A DNA stretch of 64,000 nt from Homarus americanus (GCF_018991925.1 NW_024744357.1:1704492-1768491), one strand, 5' to 3'; positions 30,839 through 42,439 are shown, numbered from the stretch's first letter. Notes: a model not told the origin generated them from the sequence alone. Made by a program: numbers and translations.

Positions 30839-31450
30839 CAGTGTGGTGGTGCTGGAGACCCAGTGTGGTGGTGCTGGGACAGTGTGGTGGTGCTGGGACA
30901 TGTTTGGGACAGTGTGGTGGTGCTGGGACAATGTTTGGGACAGTGTGTGTTGGTGCTGGGCTACTCATTTTGGGGACAGTGTGGTGGTGCTGGGACAATG
31001 TTTGGGACAGTGTGGGTGGTGCAGGACAATGTTTGGGACAGTGTGGTGGTACTGGGACATTGTTTTGGGACAGTGTGGTGGTGCTGGGACCATGTTTGGG
31101 ACAGTGTGATGGTGCTAGGACAATGTTTGGGACAATGTGGTGGTGCTGGGACAATGTTTGGGACAGTGTGGTGGTGCTGGGACAATGTTTGGGGACAGTG
31201 TGATGGTGCTGGGACTATGTTTGGGACAGTGTGGTGGTGCCTGGGACAATGTTTGGGACAGTGTTGTGGTACTGGGACATTGTTTGGGACAGTGTTGTGG
31301 TACTGGGACATTGTTTGGGACAGTGTGGTGGTGCTGGGACAATGTTTGGGACAGTGTTGTGGTACTGGGACAATGTTTGGGACAGTGTTGTGGTACTGGG
31401 ACATTGTTTGGGACAATGTGGTTGTGCTGGGTCAGTATCTGGAACAGTGT
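30838..31450. repeat. 31-bp minisatellite GGGACAATGTTTGGGACAGT...
   Basis: About 20 units of GGGACAATGTTTGGGACAGT followed by GTGGTGGTGCT. Toward the right, GTTGTGGTACT replaces GTGGTGGTGCT in several consecutive units. Long frames on both strands (Trp/Cys/Gly on plus, His/Pro/Ser on minus) repeat with the array. Confidence 0.95.
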
Positions 31451-31454
31451 GGTA

Positions 31455-31605
31455 TCTAGTCGGGGGTAAAACTGACTCACTAAGGGGAGGGGTAAACCTG
31501 ACTCACTTAAAGGGGGTAAAACTGACTCACTAAGGGAGGGTAGGGGCGTAAACCTGACTCATTTAACGGCTATAAACAGTACGGCTGACTCACTGACGCA
31601 GGACA
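31455..31605. repeat. Short G-rich repeat with CTGACTCAC
   Basis: Four to five loose units of GTAAAACTGACTCACTAAGG with a G-rich filler, spaced about 25-40 bp. CTGACTCA(C/T) is the constant part, shared with two large satellites elsewhere in the window. Confidence 0.75.
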
Positions 31606-31734
31606 ATTCCGAGAATGTGCAGTGTGCGTGTTGTGTTGATTCAACCAAACCCTAAAGAGCTGATTCAGGTTTCAGGGAACAGTGGGAACTCGTTTGATTA
31701 CTGTCCGTATTGTAAATGATGACGTCTGTCTTAT

Positions 31735-32060
31735 TCTGGCCCCTACCCTCCCCTGCCGTACCTTGCCTTACCCTGCCTTGCCTTAGACTGTACATTCCTT
31801 GGCCCTTTTTCTATCCTATTTTATCCTGCCCTGCCTTGCCACATACCCTACCTTACCTTGCCTTAACCTATCTTACCCTGCCACCCCCTGCTCTACCTTA
31901 CCTTACCTTACCTTACCTTGCCCTTACTCTCCCCTACCCTGCCAACTTCCTACTCAACCTTACCCTGCCGTCATCTACTCTACCCAACCCTCCCCTACTC
32001 TACTCTACCTTACCCTGCCATATCCTTACGCTCCCGTACCCTGCCTGGACCCACCTTGCC
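31735..32060. repeat. CCTTACCCTGCC-type degenerate minisatellite
   Basis: Repeats of TACCTTACC, CTGCCTTGCC and ACTCTACC with variable length. Leu/Pro/Thr-rich frames are translations of the repeat. Confidence 0.8.
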
Positions 32061-32700
32061 TTGCCACACATACACACGACACCGCCAGGCAGTATCGGTG
32101 TTCCACAGTATAATGTATGTTTGGGAGGTGGGTGATGGATGGCTCACCACTCACACAGCTCCAGGTGTTTTCCCACTAATATTTGTGGTTGCTCTCAAGT
32201 GGACACCAAGGACAGGCCGATACACTTCTTTCTCATTTTTAGGACATGGTTTTTAGAGTATGTTTTGTGTTATTGTGTTTTAGGACATTTTTGGGGAGTG
32301 TTTTATTTTAAGGTCATTTTTAAGGACATCTTTAAGGAGTGTTTTTGTCAATTTCTAGGATTTTTTTAATGGTTACGTTTCTTGGATTTTTTTTTTAAGG
32401 ATTCTGTGGCATCTGTATTTTTAGGACGTTTGTTTTTAGGGTTTTGTAGTATTTTCTGTTTTGTTTTTTGGAAAAGAATTTAAGGACTAGTATTTGTGGA
32501 ATGCTTTAAATAAAAAAAAATTAAAGGGAAGTATTTAAAGGACATTGAGAATTTAGTCCGTATATTTTTTATATTGAGTTATTGAGATTTTTTTTTATTA
32601 GGTAACTGAAATATTTTATTAATACTTTTAAGGCATTATTTTGTATCTTAAAACACTGTTAGGGCATTGTGGGATGTACAGAGTATTTCTTACATTTGGC
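32061..32700. other. Low-copy then T-rich decayed repeat
   Basis: From about 32240 to 32660 TTTTTAGGACAT and AAGGACATTTTTAAGG strings recur irregularly, a decayed tandem repeat with a 20-30-bp spacing. No gene was seen. Confidence 0.45.
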
Positions 32701-33019
32701 CATGTAGGGCATTTCCAGACACCAATGGTTAATAATAATAATATAGAATTTATGGTAATAGAAATTTGAAATAATAATAATAATAATGATAATAAGAGCA
32801 GCAATGATAATAATAATAATGAATAATCTGGCTAACACCTTATTATAATTTCAGCAACTTTAGTCGGAATAATTATTTGAAAGTCTTTAATGATGATTGG
32901 AGAATGTAATCTCGTTTGAACAAATATTGGAACCTAAAGCGCTTGGCTGATCCTTCCACTCGTTCTCCTGTGACCAGATGTTTTTAGTATAGGTTCTTTC
33001 TTTCTTTCTCCTTTTTCGG
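32701..33019. other. (AAT)n-rich low-copy DNA
   Basis: AAT trinucleotides at 32732-32745, 32771-32793 and 32808-32824 in otherwise unremarkable AT-rich sequence. Confidence 0.5.
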
Positions 33020-33185
33020 TAGTGATTGGTTTCGGGTAGTGACGGTTGGTGGCAGTTAGTGACGGTTGATGGCGGTTAGTGACGGTTGGAGGTGGTTGTT
33101 GCGGTTAGTGGCGGTTAGTGATCGTTGGAGGTGGTTGTGGCGGTTAGCAACGGTTAGTGGCGGGTGGTAATGGTTATGGCAGTTG
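33020..33185. repeat. GGTTAGTGACGGTTGGTGGC-type minisatellite
   Basis: About eight short units combining GGTTAGTGACGG and GGTGGTTG/GGCGGTTA. Confidence 0.8.
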
Positions 33186-33770
33186 TTGAAGTGGCCTTAA
33201 TAATATGTGGTCAAGGCAGCATTATAGTTCATACCCAATATGGTATTTACCACCTATGGCATTTTTGTTTGGGTGATATTATGACCTCGTCCACCTGAGC
33301 TACAGTGCCACAAGTATTGGTGACACTGTGACCAAGGTAACACAATGGTCTACGTGTCACTGACTACCTGGGCTATTATGCCATAAATCCTGGCGGCTCT
33401 GACGGGTGACGCTGTGGTCGAAGTGGCACTATAAGCCCTAGGGCACTGTCCACCTGGGCCTCAGCGCCACAAGTCTTAGTGGTAATGTGGTAAAGGAGGA
33501 ACAGAGGCCCTGACGGCACGCCACTACCCACTTACACCACAATTCCTGATAACTCTCTCCACCTGGGCTCAAGTTCCTCAAGTCATGGTGGCCCGAGTGG
33601 CGCTGTCCACCTGGGCCACAAGTCCCTGTGGCCCTCTCTCCTGCGCTTCTATATTCAAATTCATTTAACTCACATTAACAATTTGCATACTAACGTCATC
33701 ATTTTTGTGGGTGTGAGAGTTGAGGTGCTCACACGCCCTCTGACGACGCGTGGTGGACTGTGGTTAGGCA
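33186..33770. other. Low-copy or very decayed repeat
   Basis: ACCTGGGC(C/T) and GCCACAAGT recur about five times (33289-33640) roughly 90-100 bp apart, hinting at an old tandem repeat around CCACCTGGGC. No coding signal. Confidence 0.4.
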
Positions 33771-34190
33771 TTGTTGTGGTGTTGGTGGTGTTTGGTGGTG
33801 TTGATTGGTGATGGTGGTTGACTGTGGATGTGTGGTAGTGGTGGTGTGGTGGTGTATCGGTATGGTAATGGTGTCGTTGTGCAAGGGGAGTTGTGGTGTG
33901 GTGGCGATAGACTCTGTGATTGTAGAAGAAGTAGTAGTCGTAGTAGTGGTAGTAGTAGTAGTGTTGAGCTGTGTTTTTGTGATAGTACTTGTGTGTTGCG
34001 GTAAAATGGTGGTGATGGTGGTGGCCAGTGGTGGTGTGGTGATGGTAGTGGCCTGTGGTTGTGTGGAGATGGTGGTAGATTGTGGTCGTGTTACTAATGG
34101 ACTACAGTTGTGTTGGGGTGATAATGGTGGTGTTTATGATTCTTGTATACGTGGTGTGGTGATTAGTCGTAGTAATGTCAATGATAGAGA
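33771..34190. repeat. GTGGT/GTAGTAG low-complexity region
   Basis: TGGTGGTG, GTAGTAGTAG and TGTGGTG strings without a stable unit. The Val-rich plus frame is a translation of this composition. Confidence 0.75.
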
Positions 34191-35855
34191 GGTGATAGTA
34201 ATGATAGTGATGGTGGTAATGATAGTGATGGTGGTGATGATAGTGATGGTGGTGATGATAGTGATGGTGGTGATGATAGTGATGGTGGTGATGATAGTGA
34301 TGGTGGTGATATGATAGTGATGGTGATAATGATAGCGATTTGTGGTGATGATAGTGATGGTGTATGATGATAGTGATGGTGGTGGGATGATAGTGATGGT
34401 GGTAATGATAGTGATGGTGGTGATGATAGTGGTGGGTAATGATGGTGATGGTGGTGATGATAGTGATGGTGATGATAGTGATGTAGGAAGATGGATAGTG
34501 ATGGTGGGTAATGATGGTGGTGTTATGTAATGACGTGTGGGTGGTAAGTCGATATGTTGGTGGTAAATGATATGATGGTGGTGATGATAGTGATGGTGGT
34601 AATGATAGTGATGGTGGTGATGATAGTGATATGGTAATGATAGTGTGATGGTAAGTAATGATAATAGGTGGTAACGATAGTGATGGTGGTGATGATAGTG
34701 ATAGGTGTGATGACAATAGGTGGTAATGATAGTGATGGTGGTGATGATATGATGGTGGTGATGATAAAGATGGTAGACGATAGTGATGGTGTAGATGATA
34801 GTGATGAAGTGGTAACGATATTGATGGTGGTGATGATAGTGATGGTGGTGATGATAGGATGGTGGTATGATATGAGATGGTGGCAATGGATAGTGATGGT
34901 GGTAAAGATAGATGGTGGTAATGATAGTGATGGTGGTAATGATATTGATGGTGGTAACAGATAGTGATGGTGGTGATGATAGTGATTATGGTAATGAGAT
35001 AGTGATGGTGGTAAAGATAGTGGGCTTGTAGTGATGATAGTGGATGGTGGTAAATGATATTGATGGTGGTGATGATAGTGATGGTGGTGATGATAGTGAT
35101 GTAGTGGTAATGATGGTGATGGTGGTAAAGATAGTGATGGTGGTAGAGGTGATGGTGGTGATGATAGTGATGGTGGTGATGATAGTGATGGTGGTGATGA
35201 TAGTGATGGTGGTGATGATAGTGATGGTGGTGATGATAGTGATGGCGGTGATGATAGTGATGGTGGTGATGATAGTGATGGTGGTGATGATAGTGATGGT
35301 GGTGATGATAGTGATGGTGGTGATGATAGTGATGGTGGTGATGATAGTGATGGTGGTGATGATAGTGATGGTGGTGATGATAGTGATGGTGGTGATGATA
35401 GTGATGGCGGTGATGATAGTGATGGTGGTGATGATAGTGATGGTGGTGATGATAGTGATGGTGGTGATGATAGTGATGGTGGTGATGATAGTGATGGTGG
35501 TGATGATAGTGATGGTGGTGATGATAGTGATGGTGGTGATGATAGTGATGGTGGTGATGATAGTGATGGCGATAGTGATGGTGGTGATGATAGTGGTGGT
35601 AATGATGGTGATGGTGGCAATGATAGTGATGGTGGTGATGATAGTGATGGTGGTAATGATAGTGTTGGTGGTAATGATAGTGATGGTGGTGATGATAGTG
35701 GTGGTAATGATAGTGATGGTGGTGATGATAGTGATGGTGGTAATGATGGTGATGGTGTTAATGATAGTGATGGTGGTGATGATAGTGATGGTGGTAATGA
35801 TGGTGGTGGTGGTAATGATAGTGTTGGTGGTAATGATAGTGATGGTGGTAGAACA
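34191..35855. repeat. 18-bp minisatellite GTGATGGTGGTGATGATA
   Basis: About 90 units. 35150-35570 is highly regular, while 34300-35100 has many one- and two-base losses. Since 18 is a multiple of three, frames stay open on both strands (Val/Met/Ile on plus; Thr/Ile and Ser/Pro/Leu on minus, up to 512 codons). None is a gene. The unit is itself made of GAT and GGT trinucleotides. Confidence 0.95.
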
Positions 35856-35916
35856 CAATTGACAATTAAAGAAGAAATAGAATCCAAAATATTGACAACA
35901 GTTTCCTGAAAATGGA

Positions 35917-35917
<1 letters not shown>

Positions 35918-35958
<41 letters not shown>

Positions 35959-35967
35959 TGTGTGTGT
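35918..35967. repeat. (TG)n microsatellite
   Basis: About 24 TG units with one TTTG interruption. Confidence 0.95.
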
Positions 35968-36300
35968 TTTGATAATTTAAATTGCAGAAACATTTTTTTT
36001 CTTTCCAAGTTAATATATTAAGTTCAAATCTAAAAACAATGATAGCGTATATTTGTAACACCTTAAAATGTTATACTTTACCTAAATAAACAGTTAATTT
36101 ATGTAGCTACCTTCATTAATGGTCTCTCAGATCTCATATTTCTGAAAGAATAATGAAATGAATTTTAAATGAGATAATTTTTTTGGACTCGACAAACACT
36201 ATATCCGGTTTAGTCCAAATATAGGCACTGAAATTGAATCGTTTTCATTTTAGAAATTAACTTGTGACCGCAGACAGCCTGAAATATTTTATACTTCAGC
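35968..36300. other. AT-rich low-copy DNA
   Basis: No repeat unit and no supported gene. Confidence 0.4.
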
Positions 36301-36965
36301 TACAGCCAAGTGGGTAGGAGGGGATAAGTGGTGGCCAGGAAGGGTTTAGTTGGTGGATAGGAAGGGTTGGCTGGTGGCTAGAAAAGGTTAGTTGATAGTT
36401 AGTTGGTGCTAAGTCGAATTGAATGACGGTCAGGGTAGTGCAGTGTTAAAATGATGTTCGGTGACGGATAGGAAATGCTTGGTGGTGGTCCTGGATAGGT
36501 TTGGTGGGGGATTAGGAAGGGTTAGGTGATGGGTAGGAAGCGTTGAGTGATGGATAGAAAAGGCTAGGTGAGAGTAAGTGGTGCTAAGTGGAATTGAATG
36601 GTGGCGAAGATAGTGGCAAGAAAAACTTATGTGGTTGTAAGGTGATGGATGGGAATAATTAAGTGGTGGTTAGGGGATGGTTAGGTGGTGGTTAGGGAGG
36701 TTTAGATGGTTAATAGGGAGGGTTAGGTGGTGGTTAGGTTAGGTGGTTGTTAGAAAGGGTTAGATGGTAGTTAGGTGTGGTGGTAGTTAGAAAGGGTTAG
36801 ATGATGATTAAGTTAGGTTAGGTTTAGTGGTAACTAGGTAATGCTTATTAATTTTAGGTTGGAACTAGGTGGCAGGTAGGTGATGTTAGGTGCTGACTAG
36901 TTGATGATTGATGTGTTAGGTGACTAGGCTGTAGGTGTCTCAATATGAGGTTAGGTGAGTCAACA
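36301..36965. repeat. GTTAGGTGGTGGTTAGGAAG-type degenerate array
   Basis: GGAAGGGTTAG, GGTGGTTAGG and TTAGGTGG recur at irregular spacing. It resembles TTAGG-derived sequence broadened by GGTGG. It passes directly into the 20-bp satellite. Confidence 0.7.
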
Positions 36966-38945
36966 TAATACTCGCTGACTCGCTATAACGCTCGCTGACT
37001 CACTGTAACGCTCGCTGACTCACTATAACACTGGCTGACTCACTATAACACTGGCTGACTCACTATAACGCTCGCTGACTCACTATAACACTCGCTGACT
37101 CACTATAACGCTCGCTGACTCACTATAACACTGGCTGACTCACAATAATGCTCGCTAACTCATTCTAATGCTCACTGACTCACTATAACACTGGCTGACT
37201 CTCACTAACGCTCACTGACTCACTATAACACTGGCTGACTCTCACTAACGCTCACTGACTCTATAACGCTCGCTGACTCACTATAACACTCGCTGACTCA
37301 ATATAACACTGGCTAACTCATTCTAATGCTCACTGACTCCGTGTAACGCTTGCTGTCTCTCTATAACGCTCGCTGACTCGCTATAACGCTCGCTGACTCG
37401 CTATAACGCTCGCTGACTCACTATAACACTGGCTGACTCACTAATGCTCGCTAACTCATTCTAATGCTCAATGACTTCACTATAACGCTTGCTGACTCAC
37501 TATAACACTGGCTGACTCACTATAACACTGGCTGACCCACTATAACGCCACTGACTCATTATAACGCTCGCTAACTCACTATAATGCTCGCTGACTCACT
37601 ATAACGCTCGCTGACTCACAATAACGCTCCGATTCACAATAACGCTCGCTGACTCACTATAAGGCTCGCTGACTCACTATAACACTGGCTGACTCACTAT
37701 AACGCTCGCTGACTCACTATAACACTGGCTGATTCTCTATAACGCTCGTTGACTCGCTATAACGCTCGCTGACTCACTATAACGCCGCTGACTCTCTATA
37801 ACGCTCGCTGACTCTATAACACTGGCTGACTCACAATAATGCTCGCTAACTCATTCTAATGCTCAATGATCACTATAACGCTCGCTGACTCACTATAACG
37901 CTCGCTGACTTCACTATAACGCTCGCTGACTCGCTATAACGCTCCTGACTCACTATAACGCCTGCTGACTCACTATAACGCTCGCTGACTCACTTATAGC
38001 GCTCGCTGACTCGCTATAACGCTCGCTGACTCACTATAAGCCTCGCTGACTCACTATAACGCTCCTGATTCGCTATAACGCTCGCTGATTCACATAACGT
38101 CGCTGACTCGCTATAACGCTCGCTGACTCACTATAACGCTCGCTGACTCGCTATAACCTGCTGACTCGTATAACGCTCGCTGACTCGCTATAACGCTCGC
38201 TGACTCACTATAACACTCGCTATAACGCTCGCTGACTCGCTATAACGCTCGCGACTCCGCTATAACGCTCGCTGACTCGCTATAACGCCGCTGACCACTA
38301 TAACACTGGCTGACTCCACTATAATACTGGCTGACCACTATAACACTGGCTGACTCACTATAACACTGGCTGACTCACAATAATGTCACTAACTCTATAA
38401 CGCTCGCTGACTCACTATAACACTGGCTGACTCACTATAATACTGGCTGACTCACTATAACACTGGCTGACTCACTATAACACTGGCTGACTCCAAAATG
38501 CTCACTAATCTATAACGCTCGCTGACTACTATAACGCTCGCTGACTCACTATAACACTGGCTGACTCATTATAACGCCCGCTGACTCACTATAACACTGG
38601 CTGACTCTAATGCTCGCTAACTCATTCTAATGCTCAATGACTCACTATAATGCTCGCTGACTCACTATAACACTGGCTGACTTCATAACGCTCGCTGACT
38701 CACTATAACACTGGCTGACTCACTATAACGCTCGCTGACTCACTATAACACTGGCTGACTCACAGTAATGCTCGCTAACTCATTCTAATGCTCACTGACT
38801 CTCATAACGCTCGCTGACTCACTATAACATGGCTGACTCTCACTAATGTTGCTGACTCACTATAACACCTTGACTCACTATAACACTGGCTAACTCATTC
38901 TAATGCTCACTGACTCCGTGTAACGCTTGCTGTCTCAGTGTAACG
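36966..38945. repeat. 20-bp satellite GCTCGCTGACTCACTATAAC
   Basis: About 97 units. Recurrent variants are GCTCGCTGACTCACTATAAC, ACTGGCTGACTCACTATAAC and GCTCGCTAACTCATTCTAAT. The run ACTGGCTGACTCACAATAAT, then GCTCGCTAACTCATTCTAAT, then GCTCACTGACTC appears at about 37120, 37430, 37815, 38610 and 38745. That implies higher-order expansion. The ending module (GGCTAACTCATTCTAATGCT through CCGTGTAACGCTTGCTGTCT) occurs at 37312-37360 and again at 38887-38935. TGACTCA, the AP-1 consensus, is in most units. Confidence 0.95.
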
Positions 38946-39200
38946 GTTAGGTGACTAGGTTTAAGGCTGGTTGAGTAAGTATAAGGCTAGTTGAGTAAGT
39001 ATACAGTTGAGTAAGTATAACTGTTGAGTAAGTATAAGGCTAGTTGAGTAAGTATAAGGCTAGTTGAGTAAGTATAAGGCTAGTTGAGTAAGTATAAGGT
39101 GAGAAGAAGGCTAAGAGGAGTAAGTATAAGCTAGCTGAGAAGTATAAATAGTTGAGTAAGTATAAGGCTATTGAGTAAGTATAAGGGTGAGTATAGGGGA
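38946..39200. repeat. 20-bp satellite variant GCTAGTTGAGTAAGTATAAG
   Basis: About 11 units directly following the previous array, with a transitional unit GTAACGGTTAGGTGACTAGG. It aligns to GCTCGCTGACTCACTATAAC without gaps at 14 of 20 positions. All six mismatches fall on C of that unit. Confidence 0.85.
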
Positions 39201-39304
39201 TGGTATGAGGGCTACCGTAACTAAAGGAGGAATGTTTACGAGAATTATATGACGTTTTGGCCTCACCTAGACGCTCTCTATGTAGAATTATCTATATATA
39301 CGAA

Positions 39305-39325
39305 TGTGTGTGTGTGTGTGTGTGT
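39305..39325. repeat. (TG)n flanking LINE family 2, left
   Basis: About 10 TG units immediately before the (AAT)n tail of the LINE fragment. Confidence 0.9.
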
Positions 39326-39458
39326 AATAATAATAATAAACGGTTTATTAATATTGCAGCCGGTGGCTGAAAATATACAGACTTACAATTGATTTAGACA
39401 TAATGATATAATATGCATTGAATACATTTACAGGGCTGTACAGTACATAAATCAGGAG

Positions 39459-39462
<4 letters not shown>
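39326..39462 (-). mobile_element. LINE family 2 3' end only
   Basis: About 137 bp matching the 3' ends at 45327 and 48129. Shared strings include CGGTTTATTAATA, GCAGCCGGTGGCTGAAAATA, TACATTTACAGGGCTGTACA and CATAAATCAGGAGTTGT. The minus strand ends in AATAAACCG plus (TTA)n. It is severely 5'-truncated and has (TG)n on both sides. Hairpin CAGCCGGTGGCTG lies at 39357-39369. Confidence 0.85.

Positions 39463-39493
<31 letters not shown>
39461..39493. repeat. (TG)n flanking LINE family 2, right
   Basis: About 16 TG units beginning exactly where the LINE homology stops. Confidence 0.9.
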
Positions 39494-39497
<4 letters not shown>

Positions 39498-39568
39498 AAG
39501 AGATAGGAAGAGATGGGAAAGGCACAAACACACATACACAAAGCTTATTAAATGACAGACAAACAAAC

Positions 39569-39970
39569 ACAGAGAGAGAGAGAGAGAGAGAGGGTAAGGT
39601 CAGGTATGGAGGGGTCATAACTCACAGCTGGTTGATTTAATAATGTCCAGGTGAAAGAATTCTTCGAGGGATTGACATTGTACAGGTAGCCTCTTTCATT
39701 CTTTCTTTACACTCTCCTCACTACACCACCCTAACCTAACCACACCACACCTAACCACACCACACCACACCTAACCACACAACACCTAACCTAACCTAAC
39801 CTAACCTACTTTGGGTATAATTTAGCGACCTTGATGGCAATACAACGTCCTAAAGGAAATGGAACCAATTTTACCATAAGCGAATTAGTTTCCATTAAGT
39901 TGTAGCAATAAAAATAAAATTGTTATCCCTATTTAATAAAACACGTCAGATTAATTGGCGTTTACCCCTA
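39569..39970. other. (GA)n and CCTAA-type block in low-copy DNA
   Basis: (GA)n at 39570-39591. CCTAACC/CACACCACACCTAACC-type sequence runs from 39722 to 39806 and includes CCTAACCTAACCTAACC. The rest is AT-rich with no gene. Confidence 0.55.
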
Positions 39971-39974
39971 TTTA

Positions 39975-40245
39975 GTGTGACTTATTAGTAGATAGGTAGG
40001 TGAGTAGATAGGTAGGTGAGTAAATAGGTAGGTGGTAGATAAATGGGTAGTGAATGGTAAGTTGAGTAGATATATGGTAGTGGGTACATAGAAGTAGAGA
40101 GGAGAGGGACAAAAAGATATACTGTATAAGTAGACAGGACAGGATGATAGATAGATAGACAGACAGAATGATAGACAGACAGACAGATAAACAGAATGAT
40201 AGACAGACAGACAGATAGACAGAATGATAGATAGATGGATAGATG

Positions 40246-40283
<38 letters not shown>

Positions 40284-40301
40284 AAGACAGACAGACAAAA
40301 T

Positions 40302-40335
<34 letters not shown>

Positions 40336-40540
40336 AAGACAGACAGACAGAATGAATAGATAGACAGACAGACAGAAAGATGGATGAACAGACAGACAGA
40401 ATGATAGATAAACAGACAGACAGACAGAATGATAGATAGACAGACAGACAGACAGACAGAAGATAAATAGATAGACAGACACAGACAGAAAGATAGACAG
40501 ATTGATAAACAGACAGACAGAATGATAGATAGATAGATAA

Positions 40541-40577
<37 letters not shown>

Positions 40578-40936
40578 AAGATAGATAGAACAGACACACA
40601 GACAGAAAGATAGACAGATTGATAGACAGACAGACAGAATGATAGATATGACAGACAGACAGACAGAAAGATAGACAGAATGATAGATAGATAGACAGAC
40701 AGACAGACAGAATGATAGATAGATGAACAGACACACAGACAGAAAGATAGACAGATAGATGAACAGACAGACAGAATGATAGATAGATGAAGTAGACAGA
40801 CAGATAGACATAGATAGACAGACAGACAGAATATGATAGATGAGATAGACAGACACACAGACAGAAAGATAGACAGATAGATAGACAGACAGACAGGATA
40901 GATGAATAGACAGACAGATAGACAGACAGACAGAAT

Positions 40937-40974
<38 letters not shown>

Positions 40975-41265
40975 ATGATAGATAGATAGACAGACAGACA
41001 GACAGAATGATAGATGAACAGACAGGCAGACAGAAAGATAGACAGACAGACAGAAAGACAGACAGACAGAATGATAGATGAATGAACACAGACAGAATGA
41101 TAGATAGACAGACAGACAGATAGACATAGATAGACAGACAGACAGACAGACAGATGGACATAGATAGACAGACAGACAGAATGATAGACAGACAGATAGA
41201 CATGGATAAACAGACAGACAGATAGACATAGATAGACAGACAGATAGACAGACAGACAGACAGAT
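39975..41265. repeat. (GACA)n/(GATA)n array of 1.3 kb
   Basis: Starts with TAGGTAGGTGAG units (39985-40035), then mixed GACA and GATA tetranucleotides. Longer units of GACAGACAGAATGATAGATA recur about every 45-60 bp. Three minus-strand frames of more than 400 codons (Cys/Leu/Ser-rich) are translations of the tetranucleotides. Confidence 0.95.
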
Positions 41266-41402
41266 ATAACAGCAATAACTACCTGTATATGTGATAATTG
41301 GGTAGTTAAATATATATAAAATATATTATAATATTTTCTCTTGTTCATCTTTTCTTTTGTCATAATTCAATTTTCCTCGATTTCTGTTTTTTCATATAAT
41401 TT

Positions 41403-41408
<6 letters not shown>

Positions 41409-41450
<42 letters not shown>
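41409..41450. repeat. (TC)n microsatellite
   Basis: About 20 TC units lying 57 bp upstream of the candidate 27-nt exon, where it adds to a pyrimidine-rich lead-in. Confidence 0.95.
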
Positions 41451-41451
<1 letters not shown>

Positions 41452-41506
41452 TCTCTCTATCTTCTCTCCCTAACAGCCAATTAATACAGTATTTTCTCTA
41501 TTTCAG

Positions 41507-41533
41507 GTGATCGCGAACTTTGCTACCCATAAG
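41507..41533 (+). other. Candidate 27-nt micro-exon
   Basis: Preceded by ATTTTCTCTATTTCAG, a near-ideal 3' splice site. A TTAATAC-like branch-point candidate lies about 25 bp upstream. It is followed by GTGAGT, a consensus 5' splice site. The length is nine codons and the in-phase frame is open (VIANFATHK), while the other two frames have stops. I cannot name the gene, and flanking exons would be outside the window or unrecognised. Confidence 0.3.
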
Positions 41534-41545
41534 GTGAGTTCTGCC

Positions 41546-41556
<11 letters not shown>

Positions 41557-41592
<36 letters not shown>

Positions 41593-41640
41593 ATTGATTG
41601 ATTGATTGATTGATTGAGAGAGAGAGAGAGAGAGAGAGAT
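41557..41640. repeat. (GA)n-(GATT)n-(GA)n microsatellite
   Basis: GA units at 41557-41589, seven GATT units at 41588-41616, then GA units to 41638. Confidence 0.95.
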
Positions 41641-41769
41641 TGACCTCATTAACACCTCACACACTCCTAGATAATTACTTACCTCACACCTTTGAGAGCT
41701 GAAGAGCCTTAATGATGATGATGTGTGTGTTAGCATTCATAACCTCACTTGGGACCTGAAGCACTTGGG

Positions 41770-41975
41770 ACCTGAGTGTGTTGGGTTGTGAGTGTGTTGG
41801 GGAGAGGTTGTGTGTGTCTGGGGGGGTTATGAGTGTGTTGTGGAGGGGTTGTGAGTGTGTTGTGGAGGGTTGTGTGAGTGTGTTGTGGAGGAGTTGTGAA
41901 GTGTGTCTGGGGTTATGAGTGTGTTGGAGTTGTGAGTGTGTTGTGGAGGGTTGTGAGTGTGATGTGGAAGGAGTG
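41770..41975. repeat. ~21-bp minisatellite GTGAGTGTGTTGTGGAGGGTT
   Basis: About nine units of 20-25 bp. Some have GTCTGGGG in place of TTGTGGAG. Confidence 0.85.
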
Positions 41976-41978
41976 GGA

Positions 41979-41981
<3 letters not shown>

Positions 41982-42020
<39 letters not shown>
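41982..42020. repeat. (TG)n microsatellite
   Basis: About 19 TG units. Confidence 0.95.
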
Positions 42021-42021
<1 letters not shown>

Positions 42022-42057
42022 CTGCCCAGTGTCCTAAACAATATCCTGTTATAGGCA

Positions 42058-42270
42058 CTCTCCCCTCTCCTCCTCCCTCCCTCCTCCCCTCCTCCCTCCT
42101 CCCCCCTCCTCCCCTCCTCCCCCTCCCCTCCCTCCCTCCCCCCCCCCCTCCTCCCCCCCTCCTCCTCCTCCCTCCCTCCCTCCTCCTCCTCCTCCTCCCT
42201 CCCTCCCTCCTCCCTCCTCCTCCTCCCTCCTCCTCCTCCTCCTCCTCCTCCTCCTCCTCCTCCCTCCCTT
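42058..42270. repeat. (CCT)n pyrimidine tract
   Basis: CCTCC and CTCCTC repeats with one long C run near 42140. Gly/Glu/Arg-rich minus frames are translations of the tract. Confidence 0.92.
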
Positions 42271-42430
42271 ATCACACATTTTTTCGTCCTCGTGATATTT
42301 TGTTATGGTTGAGTTACTGAGTGTTCATGTGTACGTTTTTGTGTACGTACAAGCATGTGTGTGTTTTTATATATGTGCATGTGTGCGTGTGTGTGTGGTT
42401 ACCAAGACGCTCTTGGTGTTCTCATGCAGA
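42271..42430. other. Low-copy DNA with degenerate TG run
   Basis: GTGT-rich sequence at 42324-42398 and no supported gene. Confidence 0.4.
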
Positions 42431-42439
42431 GAGGGGGAG

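Noticed and set aside
30863..31459. Trp/Cys/Gly frame of 198 codons and its opposite-strand partner
   Set aside because: Period follows the 31-bp repeat, and the peptide cycles through the three phases of the unit.
34523..36061. Minus-strand frame of 512 codons with SLSSPPSL repeats, and the other-strand frames
   Set aside because: The 18-bp array keeps all frames open because its unit is a multiple of three. There are no conserved flanking domains.
36966..38945. CRISPR-like array of direct repeats
   Set aside because: Units are contiguous with no unique spacers of constant length, and the genome is eukaryotic with no cas genes.
39968..41363. Three minus-strand frames of 414-463 codons rich in Cys, Leu and Ser
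   Set aside because: They are translations of GACA/GATA tetranucleotides; all three frames are open at once and no non-repeat segment is coding-like.
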